Below are positions 1-10,510 of a stretch of 64,000 nucleotides of DNA, in pieces (within the stretch, counting starts at the first letter, position 1; each line of letters opens with the position of its first letter). The translations under genes were made by a program, and so were the position numbers. Source of the DNA: Halichondria panicea (Eukaryota; Porifera; Demospongiae; Suberitida; Halichondriidae); NCBI RefSeq assembly GCF_963675165.1, contig NC_087382.1, forward strand, positions 6,000,315 through 6,064,314. The letters are read 5' to 3'. The notes beneath the pieces are model-generated. The model ran no database searches and was not told where the DNA came from. It was given only the letters and a program-made list of their open reading frames with translations.

Positions 1-1166
1 TTCATAATTATAGTCACTACTGAATACCCTATACTTAAAGGTACAATGAGCATTTTGTTCAGAACCAGTGCGTCCAATACATTCTCTGGATTTGAAGCCA
101 CTGTCATCTGCTTTAGACGTGAAGATGCTGATCAACCAGGTAAAAACCTACTATCGTTAAATCTATATATAGCCTTTAATTGAACAGGGTCACAGCTAGT
201 GAGTTAATGCACCCCAAAGTTGATAGCATGTGTTTCAAATCAAGCTATCTCTTTACTTTGCACGGTCTGTCCAAGGTCGACCGCTATAATTCCTTATAGG
301 TCACTGCATGGCTGTTTCAATTTGCCTTTCTCACAGGTTGCACTCGACCGAGGCAACATGACAGTGAAATGACCACTCTCAGCTCGAGGCGCGAAAAGAG
401 GAACCTTGATGAATTTGTGAGTTATATATAATTGAATGCATAACTATACTATCAACAAGTATCGAGTTTATTACAATACTAATTTCCACAGGGAATCATG
501 CCTAATCCGGAAGAGATGGTTGTTATTGGCAACCTTACAAAAGCAAAGTACGCTCTGGTAACTGAAGACAGCAGTACTCGACTGGGTGAAGAGGAACTGA
601 ACCCTGCATGTTCTGATCTACTGGCGGACATCAACGTGCAATCCATCCCTGGGGTAACCCCAATTCCAAACTGTGTGCAGAGGCAAAAGAGACAGGAAAA
701 AATCGTGCTAATCAGTGACAGTACGTTATTTTTGAGGCTATAGTTTTACCGCACTATCTATGTCAGATGCATGACCACTAATCCTCTGCATGTTACTATA
801 ACAAATTGATGTCTTAGTCTGGTACTGTTTTGACTCTTCTTGCTTCCTTGCAGTGGTTGAGGACAGCGCTATACTGAGTGCTATCGAGAATGAGAATGCT
901 TGCAATCCTGTTCTTAGGAGTTTAGCAGAAGCTACTATTGCCTTAGTAGATAGGTAAGAATAGTTATGTCCTATTATGCAATAATTATGTGAGCTAACAT
1001 TTATTTTGCAGAGAGAATCCTCAACGTCTTACTGAACTGAGGAAAAGGATTGCTGCCAACTGTACGTATAAGAATACCAATGTAGATATGAGAACGTCTT
1101 TTATGCATGAAATGCTCCATGTATTATTTTAATACTATAGATCTTTAACTTTCAGCTTCCCCATGA
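1..1166 (+). CDS. CUB-domain protein, 3' end of gene (partial)
   Basis: Six exons are supported: <1-139, 337-416, 492-720, 854-953, 1012-1061 and 1156-1166, all with GT-AG borders and a continuous frame ending in TGA at 1164. The first exon encodes the end of a CUB domain: a hydrophobic strand, then LKGTMSILFRTSAS, then GFEATVICF, matching the CUB pattern of a Phe/Ser-rich strand followed by G-F-x-A. CUB domains are extracellular binding modules, so the product is probably secreted or at the cell surface; the N-terminus lies outside the window. Downstream come a basic, dibasic-rich linker (SRREKRNLDEF) and about 130 residues with no recognised domain, containing a QRQKRQ stretch that could be a proprotein cleavage site. 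There is no membrane segment in the visible part. A damaged copy lies at 7281-9898. The CUB call is fairly sure; the function of the tail is unknown. Confidence 0.72.
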
Positions 1167-1420
1167 AGTGGCCCAGCCAAAATTTCATGATACTCAAACA
1201 GAAGAAACTTATCAGTGTGTGCATAATTATTGGTAAAAACTTTAATCTTGTGTACTTCTCATCATTGATTTGTGCAAATTCCAATTTTGAGTGTATGAAA
1301 AGTGCTAACACAAACAGATATACAGTCTGATTATGGGAGCTTACAATGTAAAAATGATGATATAATTATTACAGTAGAAGAATACGAAAGAATTGAGATT
1401 TAAAAAAAAAGTGTGCCAAG

Positions 1421-1563
1421 TTATTTACATGGCTATTATGAGTGCCACAAGCTGTTTATTGGCCTGGTAGTAGAATCTGGTCAAGGCCTTTAGGCCCGAG
1501 ATCATTATCTACTACAAGGGCCAATAAACTGCTTGTGGAACGAATTGCCATGTATTAAATAAC
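1421..1563. repeat. Short inverted-repeat element (MITE-like)
   Basis: Two arms of roughly 45 bp face each other. The left arm includes gccacaagctgtttattggc and the right arm includes gccaataaactgcttgtgg, and both continue outward into similar AT-rich ends (gttattta / taaataac). About 50 bp separate the arms. There is no coding capacity. The structure fits a non-autonomous terminal-inverted-repeat transposon. Confidence 0.6.
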
Positions 1564-1566
1564 TAA

Positions 1567-4500
1567 TTTGTTGCCTTGAAAACCAACTTCTGCATATAGA
1601 AACCAGCATAGAAACTACTTGCGGCATAGATACGAGAAATAAAAATAATTTGGTAGTTTTGTTCGATCTGTTTTTGGTGGCTGGATTTACAATTGTCAGT
1701 GCATTGGAGAGTGGGCTCTGGTCTCAAAAAGGTCAATTTTCCCCAGAGCAACATGCCATATAATTATTAGCCCTACATTATGCCATAATTATACTGGCAC
1801 TGCTATTCCGAGGTCAAAAGGCAACAATTATAATTATGTGCCAGTATCCAGATATTGGCATAGTGGTTGATACTAGTTAGTGAGGTTGATTTTACCTAAA
1901 GCCCACCCACCAACCCGAAACCTGAAAACATAGTAACAATTGGCTATAGTATAGATCTAGTGCCGTTTCATATAATAATACTCACATGCGCATGTGGCAC
2001 TATATTCTATTGTACATGTCATTTATCGAGTATGTGTGCAACTCTATAGTACGTGAACAGACTCATTACTCATTTGGTACTGTACACACTTGACTTTATA
2101 CTTTAAATTACTTTTCCTTTGTTCTATATAGGAACTCATTTCATTTTTGATTAGCATAACATGTTTTTAGCTGCAGCCTTTTGAACCTGATTTGTGCTTA
2201 TGATCTTCGAATTGACTGTGAAAATTGACATTCTCTTTCCTATCCAATCTCCGGTCCCTCACATTAAATTTTTACATTAAATTTTTTTGGTGTCAGCGGT
2301 AGGATTCACATTCGTCGGTTGAGCCAATCAAGGGAACGATGCATGATTTCTTTGAACTGTGAATGGCCTCCCAAGGAGGAATACTTTGAACGCCTGCATG
2401 TACTGCTAGTCGAATATAGCCAGATACTCTTCTTCCACAGTGGAATAGCGCTCCTAGAAGTTTGCGGCTGTCGTAGGCAACAGGATGCTCTGATCAGTCA
2501 TCATTCAGACAGCTGGCTGAGAAAACGGCACGATCAGATGCATAAGTTTGCACAATAAATGGACAGTAAAAGTCATGGTTCTGAAGTATAGGAGACGAGC
2601 ATGCACAGCAACCTTTAGAGACTCTGAAATACGCCTAAGCATTCAGGTGTCTAATTAATTATTGTTAGGGGCGTTCTTTCGAGTGAGGAGATCGATCAGG
2701 GGTGCTGCGATAGTGGCGAAAATTGGTCCTTGTAGCCTGAGAAAAGCTGTAACTTGTTTTTTCATCTTTGGTTCCTCTGTAGTTTAGACTATTCTGCATG
2801 GTGATACTCTTCCTCCTCGGACAACATGACCCAGGTATAATTATATATATATACACTGCATGCACAGTTGGTCACTCCAACTGGCACTTCTTCAGTTTGA
2901 TAGTCAGACCAGCTGAGCGGAGTTTTTCCCCCAAATATGCTTGATGTGTTCCTCTTAAGTTGTGCTATGGATGGTGAGATCATCAGAATAAGCTGCGGCA
3001 AATGCTGGTACATCCCACAATATAGGTGATCTATGGAGGCTACTTTTTATTCTACTTAATCTATGACCTGATAGTGCATGCATGTAGATCTACAGCTTTG
3101 CAGTTGTATTCGAGGCATAATTATTTACAAGAAAGGCTATCTCGAATCCCTTCGAATTAGGGGAACAAGTGTTATCAATTTAATTATATAGGTGTACCAT
3201 ATAGCAGGTAATTTTTTAATGATATATATGGGTGCATATCCATCCTCCTCTTAGGTGTGGTATATCCTATATACGTATATTTTTATAAAGCAATTAAATG
3301 TATACAATTAAGTGTATACAATATGATTTAAGGATAGTTATAATTATAGGGAAAAAATGGCCACACGAACTGTCTATAGAGGCTATCCTACCATGCAGGA
3401 GAGAAAATTAAGTCACAAATGCCAGATTAGTGTATAACTACTTTGAGAGATTGTTAAATTATTATTAAGTTATTTTGATTTGTGAAAATGTTCAAACAAA
3501 GAGACAATAAATTAATGGGAACTACGATTCAACGAAGTACCGGTATTATAATAATAAGACAAGCAACACACAGACTGACATGCAGTGGTATGAAATATTG
3601 ACATTTGTGAGTTCTTTTAATGTTGCATGACATAATGACAGTATAGATCTGTAGCACTGTAAACTGTAACACTTGAGGAGGGGGTGGGCTTGTCTGTGGT
3701 CCTCTGTGGTGAGGGGGGCCAGGACATCCAGGGCAGGCTCTCTCAACTGGTCAGACCTTGCCTTGTGGCTGGTCTGATGATGGGAGGAGTGATGTAACGA
3801 TCAGAGCTAGCCAGCTTCTTCCCTCACACCATCGGTATAATTATTATGAATCATCATTATGTGTGTTTTCCACCTGATTTTGTTGTGCAATTGGTATTTC
3901 TACAAATTTATACGTCTCTCAGTAAATACATTTTGCTGCCTGCAAAACAGGAGCTTTCTTCAACACATACTTATAACAGTGTTTTGAAAACAATCCATCC
4001 AGCAGTTATAGACCCAGCTGGTAGTATAGGGGGAGGATTGTCATATATATAGCGGATACTAAATTATGAGCGATCAAAGAAAATAGGAGCACGCTCCCAC
4101 CCAGAATACCGAGTGAATGGAGCATGGTACATATCTATAGCCAATGTATAGAATTAATCATTCATGAGCTTCCACACCATGTATACATACTCAATTTTGT
4201 CAACATTGCATTTGAAGGCTTCTTTTGCTGATTATATTATTATGCTTGCAAAAGGGACCAACCATGAGCTTGTTTTTTATACCAATATACTGCACAATAT
4301 TCTTACTATTTGACACACTGACTGTTTTCATTTCATGAACCTCGACTTGGAAGTTGAGACATGAATATGGACACTCTTACGGCAAGTTCTTATTACAGTT
4401 TGTGATGTTTACTCTATAATAGCCATTATTATGCTGTTGAGTAACCTGTTTTCAGCTATTTGCACGCATAATTGTATAGGAACCCAACTCTCTAGATCTA

Positions 4501-4629
4501 CATGTGCATGCTGATACTTCAATCCTATTCTAAAATCGTCATCCATAGCTATACAGTTCAATATAGTTCCAACTGTTATAAGGAGCTTGAATATATGCAT
4601 ATATATAAGATAAGTTGACCTATATAAGA
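1567..4629. other. Intergenic stretch, no supportable gene
   Basis: Only short ORFs without coherent splice context or recognisable protein motifs occur here. The region is AT-rich with many ataattat-type runs. Part of it (about 3810-4010) resembles 10018-10200, so it may carry an old duplicated fragment. I see no promoter or RNA gene that I can defend. Confidence 0.5.
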
Positions 4630-6095
4630 CATTTAGAGATAAACTCTGTACTCCAAAAGATTCGCCAAGAGGAGCAACAACAGCCAAAATGTCAACATCA
4701 CCACTATTTCTTACATGCTTGCTCATATTATTTGGAGCAGAGCTCTGTTTTTCAAAGGAGCTCACAAGCAATCGTTTGGAGGATCGATTCACAAGGCAAA
4801 CAGATCGAAATCAGTGTTCCGCTTTTCGATCGATATTGTGCTCTACTGCTGGACTAACACAAATGATTGTCGATGCAAATAGCCAATGTGGACAGTACAG
4901 AGAAGCTTACAGAGCATATGTTGGCTGTACTAAACAAGAAAATGGAGAATTTTGTGCTCGAGATTAGCTTAGCACAGCTATTTCATCAGCACTGAGAGTA
5001 TGTCAGAGTAGTTTACCATTGAGCTCGAGCTGCTCAGAAATATGCCAAGGAGCAATTAAAATCTTACAGGATTTGGTTGCTGTGTAAATTCAATCTACAA
5101 TATCAGCACAGGAATTTTTAATGTCAATCCCGAAGAGTTTGCAACAGAATTACGATATACACAGCTATTTCAGAACAATCTCTGGGCTCGATGCGGTGTG
5201 GATGACCTGGGAATTTGTAGAAATGATGTTGAGATTCAAATATACGTGAAAGCGATCAACCATGTCCTGGAGATAGAACCGAAATTGGAATTCAAATGTA
5301 TATTGCAATCGGAACAACCTGCTACCAGCAGTAAATGCACTCCGTAATGAAAGCGAGGAAAATTCATGTTACAATTTTGTACTCGACGAGTTTCGGCGGT
5401 CATGTGAGCAAAAAACTAATGGTGCATTCTGTATTTCAGAGTCACTGCAGAGTAATTCACAAGCTGAGATAAGAAGACAATGTGATAGTCTAAGAAATAA
5501 TGACCTTAGCACAAATTGCTTTTGTACATCAAGTTGTCGTGATGCTATCCAGAGCTTTAGAAATGAGTTTGAATGCTGTGTGGATGCTGTGAATCGATCA
5601 ATGATAAACCCTTTTCTCACTGACAGTCAGCTTTGGGAGTGTTGTGGTGTTGAAACTGTGGACACGAGATGTATGGACACACTCACCTCAGGGTCTCCAG
5701 CTGAAGGTGTACAGCCGGCTATTGTATATAGTTGTTTTGTTTATAGCTTATATTCTTTGCACTAATGTAAATCAATGGTTTTGAGTATTTGTATATATTA
5801 TGCTTTGGTTGAACTTCTGATTTAACTTCTGATTTAGCTGCACACTAACAATTAAGCTAGTTACGTAATAACGATGAGGGATAAGATGTCAGTCCTTAAG
5901 TATACGTATAATTACATTGGCATCAACTAGCAACACACTTGTATTTGGTTAGCTATACACTAAAGTCTACTTGTGTTGAGAATCATACCCTTTGCGTCAT
6001 AGCTCACTCAATTTAATACCATTGAATCCCTTATCAAAAAGCGCATCTACCTACTATAATATACCTGTCCTCGTAAAGATTAACCACATACTATA
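4630..6095 (+). repeat. Segmental duplication, partner of 29540-31272
   Basis: Homology to the second copy begins about 50 bp upstream of the pseudogene ATG (cgccaagag..gcaacaac). It continues past the gene through gatgagggataagatg and acattggcatca to about 6090 (tatcaaaaagcgcatct). The partner copy contains a foldback insertion at 30882-31163 that is absent here, so this copy preserves the empty site near 5996-6001. Confidence 0.75.
4689..5765 (+). pseudogene. Broken copy of the cysteine-rich secreted protein gene
   Basis: This region aligns over its length with the intact single-exon gene at 29606-30676. It keeps the start, a signal peptide (MSTSPLFLTCLLILFGAELC) and the same cysteine spacing. 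The frame is lost: a TAG follows CARD near 4964, a 1-bp deletion lies near 5075 before the double-cysteine of module A, and further small indels fall around 5245-5320. The C-terminal half of module B is again open and reads like the intact gene (FECCVDAVNRSM, LWECCGVETVDTRC). The GPI-type tail is also altered. Flanking DNA on both sides is shared with the intact copy, so this is a DNA-level duplication rather than a retrocopy. Translation of the first 92 residues would give a truncated secreted peptide, but nothing shows that this happens. Confidence 0.8.
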
Positions 6096-6500
6096 CATTC
6101 CAATGACATCACATAATGATGACCTGCAAGAAAGATCATGTATAGAAATTAATGATGCTCATAACTTTATTCATGACATCTATATAGCACCCGTAATAAC
6201 TACAACCATGCAGTTGCATTGCATGTTGGTTTATCCCCACATGGTGTTTTCTAGCTACGTACCATGTCGTACTAGAATGTGTAATGTGCATGGTAATCAT
6301 GCTAGGAAATCTCCACTCTGTCACAGTCCTCGCCATTGACATGTCTGCACGAAAAGAAAAATGCTATAATGCTACAGTGGAACCTCAGAATAACAGACAA
6401 GTTAGTGCAGGAGGTTTTGTTCGCTATTCAGAGGTGTCCTTTAGGGAGGTTATATACCATAATTATAAAGTCATATTATCCTAAATGTGTTTAGTAAGGG

Positions 6501-6678
6501 TACCGTATATACAGCGGGATATTTTCGTATGGTGGTTCGTATATTTAAGAGCATCATACGAAAATGAAATTATTCTACCATAATATTCAACGTCACTATC
6601 CGAGCTGTACGAAAATTAAATGGGCGGTTCGTACGAAAATTTGCACCAATGAAAATTACCCGCTATAATTATGGTATC
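6501..6678. mobile_element. MITE of the taccgtat..agcggg family
   Basis: It starts with taccgtat and agcgggatattttcg, and ends with cgaaaat..attacccgct and ggta in inverted orientation. The interior repeats ttcgtac/gtacgaaa motifs. It is non-coding. Related copies are at 20977-21367, 22251-22426, 40451-40668 and 43391-43587. Confidence 0.6.
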
Positions 6679-6744
6679 AGGAGTTCATGAAGAGGAGTAT
6701 TCAACTCCCAAGCACATTCCATTCTACATCTAGGACTGAACACT

Positions 6745-7175
6745 TGTACTACTACAAGTTTGCAGAACAGTTGTCATACTCAGAGTAGCAGTAAGGGCGT
6801 GGTGACTCTCGAGTGTGTTGTGGTTTTGTGGTCTGTTCACCCTAGATCTTATTTACTCACAATTCATGACAGCAACTTTAAAAAGAGTATCCTTCTATGA
6901 ACTGCATGCTTGAGCTATAATTATATACTACCTTTAAATTAATCTTCTGAATATGGTGTATAGCTACCCATAAGAAAAGTACTGAAGAGAAGTTAAATGA
7001 TTTCTGAATCAACGCTGCGTGTGCAGTCAATTTGAATTTGAACTGCTCTCTTCAGTGCTGCTCCTGCTAACATGACCACAACACTGAACACTTGAACATG
7101 AGAGTCACCACCTACTGCTATATACTCTGAGTAGTATGACAACTGTTTTGCAAACCACTGTACACTCCTACTGTC
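6745..7175. repeat. Inverted repeat, arms about 6745-6840 and 7060-7175
   Basis: The left arm reads gaacagttgtcatactcag then gtggtgactctc. The right arm reads gagagtcaccacc then actctgagtagtatgacaac, which is its reverse complement with small changes. The spacer is about 220 bp. The apparent ORF across the right arm is probably fortuitous. Confidence 0.55.
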
Positions 7176-7280
7176 CCTCTTCCATAACTTCACAAAATTC
7201 TTGCGGTCGACCTTGGGCAGAATTTCCTTGTAGGTCATTGCATGGATTAACATAAATTCTTCAATTTGCGTTTCTCACAG

Positions 7281-9898
7281 GTTGCACTCGACCGAGGACT
7301 CTCAGCTCGAGGCGTGGAAAGAGGAACCTTGATGAATTTGTGAGTTATAATTTTATAGAATTATGTGCATCATAATACATGTACAAGATATAACATTTGC
7401 TGCTCTATATTAATGGCTATATATATAATTTTATAACTGTTTGTTCGGCTGAAGCATTTAATACAACCATGCATGCATGCACAACATTAATTTTGCATGC
7501 AGGTGTGTGCTCGGCTCCTCAATCTAATACTGATAATTTCCGAGCCTGCATGTCACGTATGTGTTTCGTAAATTGAGAATTCATTTAATGACAGACAAAC
7601 TCTTCGCGATCACAATATATAATTGCTAATGTTGGGAAAGCATCCGTAGTTCGTGTGTATATATTGTTTTTGGGTGCCTCTCGAGAAAGGGCGTGGCAGC
7701 ATTTGCAAAGATGTGGTGTACTACTTATCCTCTCAACAATTTATTGCTACAATTCAGGTTGCTATAGTGGGGGATATATGTAAGGGAATTTCCTCCTAAA
7801 GACCCTACCTAATTAGGTAACTAAAGTACGTATAATTATAGCCTGGATAATAGGTGGTAGGTTAAATACACACGGAACTTGTACACTAGCTGTTAGAGGA
7901 AATCTGAAACACTTACCTACCACGAGGTCATTCGCTTTCTGTTCCTGTTCTTTGATATCATCCTTAGCTGCTTCATTCTCATATCACTGCTCCCAATCAA
8001 CTCTACCTGTACGGTCAGATGGAGAATCAGAGTACTTTCTGACACACACTCAAAACACTACCAGGAACTAATTATACATTGTAACACTGCATGCAATACA
8101 CTTCTCGCTTCTAAGCCCGCTATACTCACCTGTTGAGCTGGTTGGGAGGGTGGCTGCTTCGAGTTTACTTTCAGCTTATTTGGAGGGACGTGCAAGAACC
8201 GACGGTCATGATGGTACATGCTTTTTCTTTTGTATCAGGCCGATTGGTATGATGCTATACATACATGTACGTATTTGACTCATGTCTTGTAGGTGCATGT
8301 AGGGTATAATGCAGATTTGTAACTTCCTTACTCTGGGTTTCCACTCGTACTCGTACTTGGCAGTCGAGGTCAAAGTTTAAGAAAACGCACATGATACGCA
8401 ATAATACGCAATAATACCCCCCCCCCACAATAATAATGATACACATGATCAGACAGAATAAGCTAAAAAGTAGCTCTACTGACTTAGTAGGAAATACATA
8501 CTTGTATAAGTGTAGTGTATAAGCTGTTTGTGTGCTTACGCCCAGTGCAAGAAAGGGAGCACCACTGAAAAAGTGGATACATGTACGTACCCAATGGTGT
8601 CCAATTGACGGGCTAGATGTACATAGAATAATGTTACAGAGGCATTTGCAACTATCTTCGACTGCCCATAACAAAATGTATTCAAAACAGGCTGGCATTC
8701 TTTTAAAATAAAGCACGTACGTTTGCCCAGCTGTCCGGTAAGAGCTGATGCTGGCGATGGGTCCCAGTGGCCATCAAACTGGAGAGAGATGCCAGGCTTG
8801 CTCCCGTGTCTCTGGCCCCGTGCACACTCCTCACTGTCTACAATGAACTCAGTCTGTGAACCAGAAGAAAACACCGATAATTTCTCAGCATTTAGAGAGA
8901 TTTTAGGGAGGTAGATACGTAACTACTGAAGCCTCTCAAAAAAGAGAGGTGACAGAGGTTGTTTAGACATTACATGTCAGCATTGCACAAAGTTTGAGTG
9001 GTCTACATAACGGACACCTTCGGGGAACAACGTTTTGGCTTTGTACGTGCATGTATATATACGCTCAATAGGTACTTTTTTTACCCATTACATGTCCTGT
9101 ATGCCCAATAGTAACTCAATCTCTTATTTACACCCCAATAGGTGCTAAGTCAGGTACGTACACATGTAGTAAAGCTGACCTGAACTTTCCGAAGGAGTCA
9201 ACCACTTTTTTCTGTGTAACGAAAGTACTGAATCGCGAACAGTTCATTATATTAAATGCATATACTATCGGCACGTATCGAGTTTATTACAATATACATT
9301 TCCACAGGGAATCATGCCTAATTCAGAAGAGATGGCTGTTATTGGCAACCTCAGAAGAGATGGTTGTTATTGGCAACCTCACAAAAGCAAAGTACGCTCT
9401 GGTGACTGAAGACAGCAGTACTCAACTGGGTGAAGAGGAGCTGAACCCTGTGTGTTCCAATCTACTGGCGGACTTCAACGTGCAGCCCGTCCCTGGGGTA
9501 ACCCCAATTCCAAACTGTGTGCAGAGGCAAAAGAGACAGACAAAAATCGTACTAATCAGTGACAGTACGTTATTTTGGAGACTAATTTTCCCCGCTATCT
9601 ATAATGACCACTAAATAAATTATCCTCTGCATGCAAATTGATGTCTTAGTCTGGCACTATTTTGACTTTTCTTGCTTCCATGCAGTGCTGAAGGATAGCG
9701 CTATACTAACTGCTATTGAGAATGAGAATGCATGCAATCCTGTTCTTAGGACTTTAGCAGAAGCTACTATCACCATAGTGGATATAGGTATGAATAGTTC
9801 CATCTATTATACAATAATTATGTGAGCAAACATTAATTCCTTTTGCAGAGAGAATCCTCAACATCTTACTCAACTGAGGAAAAGGATTGCTGACAACT
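7281..9898 (+). pseudogene. Decayed partial copy of the CUB-domain gene
   Basis: Exons matching the gene at 1-1166 are at 7281-7339, 9308-9564, 9686-9787 and 9849-9898, with homologous introns around them. The lesions are clear. The first exon lacks 21 bp. The second carries a 28-bp tandem duplication (unit beginning agaagagatgg) that shifts the frame. The next exon has 2 extra bases at its donor. The last exon and its acceptor are lost by a deletion after about 9990. The CUB exon is absent upstream. An insertion of almost 2 kb separates the first two exons, where the original intron is only 75 bp, and that insertion holds unrelated minus-strand exon-like pieces. The dying copy shares the downstream orientation with its parent, so tandem duplication is the likely origin. 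Confidence 0.78.
7917..8853 (-). pseudogene. Exon-like remnants of an unrecognised gene
   Basis: Three minus-strand pieces look coding. 8721-8853 is open, with an AG border, FIVDSEECARGQ and a GTACGT donor. About 8131-8235 is open through FLHVPPNKLKVNSKQPP and ends at a GTGAGT donor. 7917 to about 8040 reads SDSPSDRTGRVDWEQ, a TGA, then ENEAAKDDIKEQEQKANDLV and a GTAAGT donor. The last piece looks like a helical, charged segment interrupted by one stop. The phases between pieces cannot all be reconciled, so I treat it as a decayed fragment sitting inside the insertion that splits the CUB pseudogene. No family is recognised. Confidence 0.25.
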
Positions 9899-9899
9899 G

Positions 9900-10510
9900 T
9901 ACGTACATACATTAAGAATACCAATGTAGATACAGGGAACGTCTTTTATACATGCATGAAATGCTCCATGTAATACCCATTAATCCATGGTCAAACAGAA
10001 GAACTTGATCAGGGTCAGTTTCTTCCCTCATACCATCATTGTACGGATCATCTCTACGTGCGTTTCCCAGGTTTCTTCTTGTTCTTTTGCATAATTTTTC
10101 CGCTTAAGAGCTTGTGGAATTATTTTTCTCAGTCTGAGTGCACTTCGCTGTCTCAGCAGCACAAGAACTTTCTTCAAATGTACTTATAACAGCGATAGCA
10201 AATTATCACCACAAACAAAATAAAAGCCATTGCCATAGAAATATTAGATAGTATGTATTGGTTCCCACTAGTGTTTTCGTCACATTGCAACCATTGAGCA
10301 GTTACAGCGTATACAGCCTCGAGGCATAGTAACAGTGTTGGCACTCCATTTTAACTTTTTCCAACCAACCTGAAATCCTCTGTAGCTAGTTAAAACTTAT
10401 CTGACTGGTATGGTACAGTATTATAATTTAACAAAAGCAGCATGAATAGACTTTAAAGAGTGCCAAATGTCCAGTAGCTATAATTACATAGTCAGTGTCA
10501 GTCAGATAGG
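9900..10510. other. Gene-poor spacer with possible membrane-tail remnants
   Basis: Nothing is firmly coding here. On the minus strand, 10190 to about 10330 reads a hydrophobic stretch (MAMAFILFVVIICYRCYKY) and 10028-10147 is a 39-codon basic/acidic open frame after an acceptor-like ag. The phases do not join, so this is best seen as a fragment of another single-pass membrane gene. Confidence 0.3.

Noticed and set aside
4409-4792. 127-codon minus-strand ORF overlapping the cysteine-rich pseudogene
   Set aside because: It is antisense to the start of a clearly related gene copy and has no independent support.
8255-8716. 153-codon minus-strand ORF
   Set aside because: It crosses an apparent poly-C run (8408-8417), has no motif and conflicts with the splice-bounded exon piece at 8721-8853.
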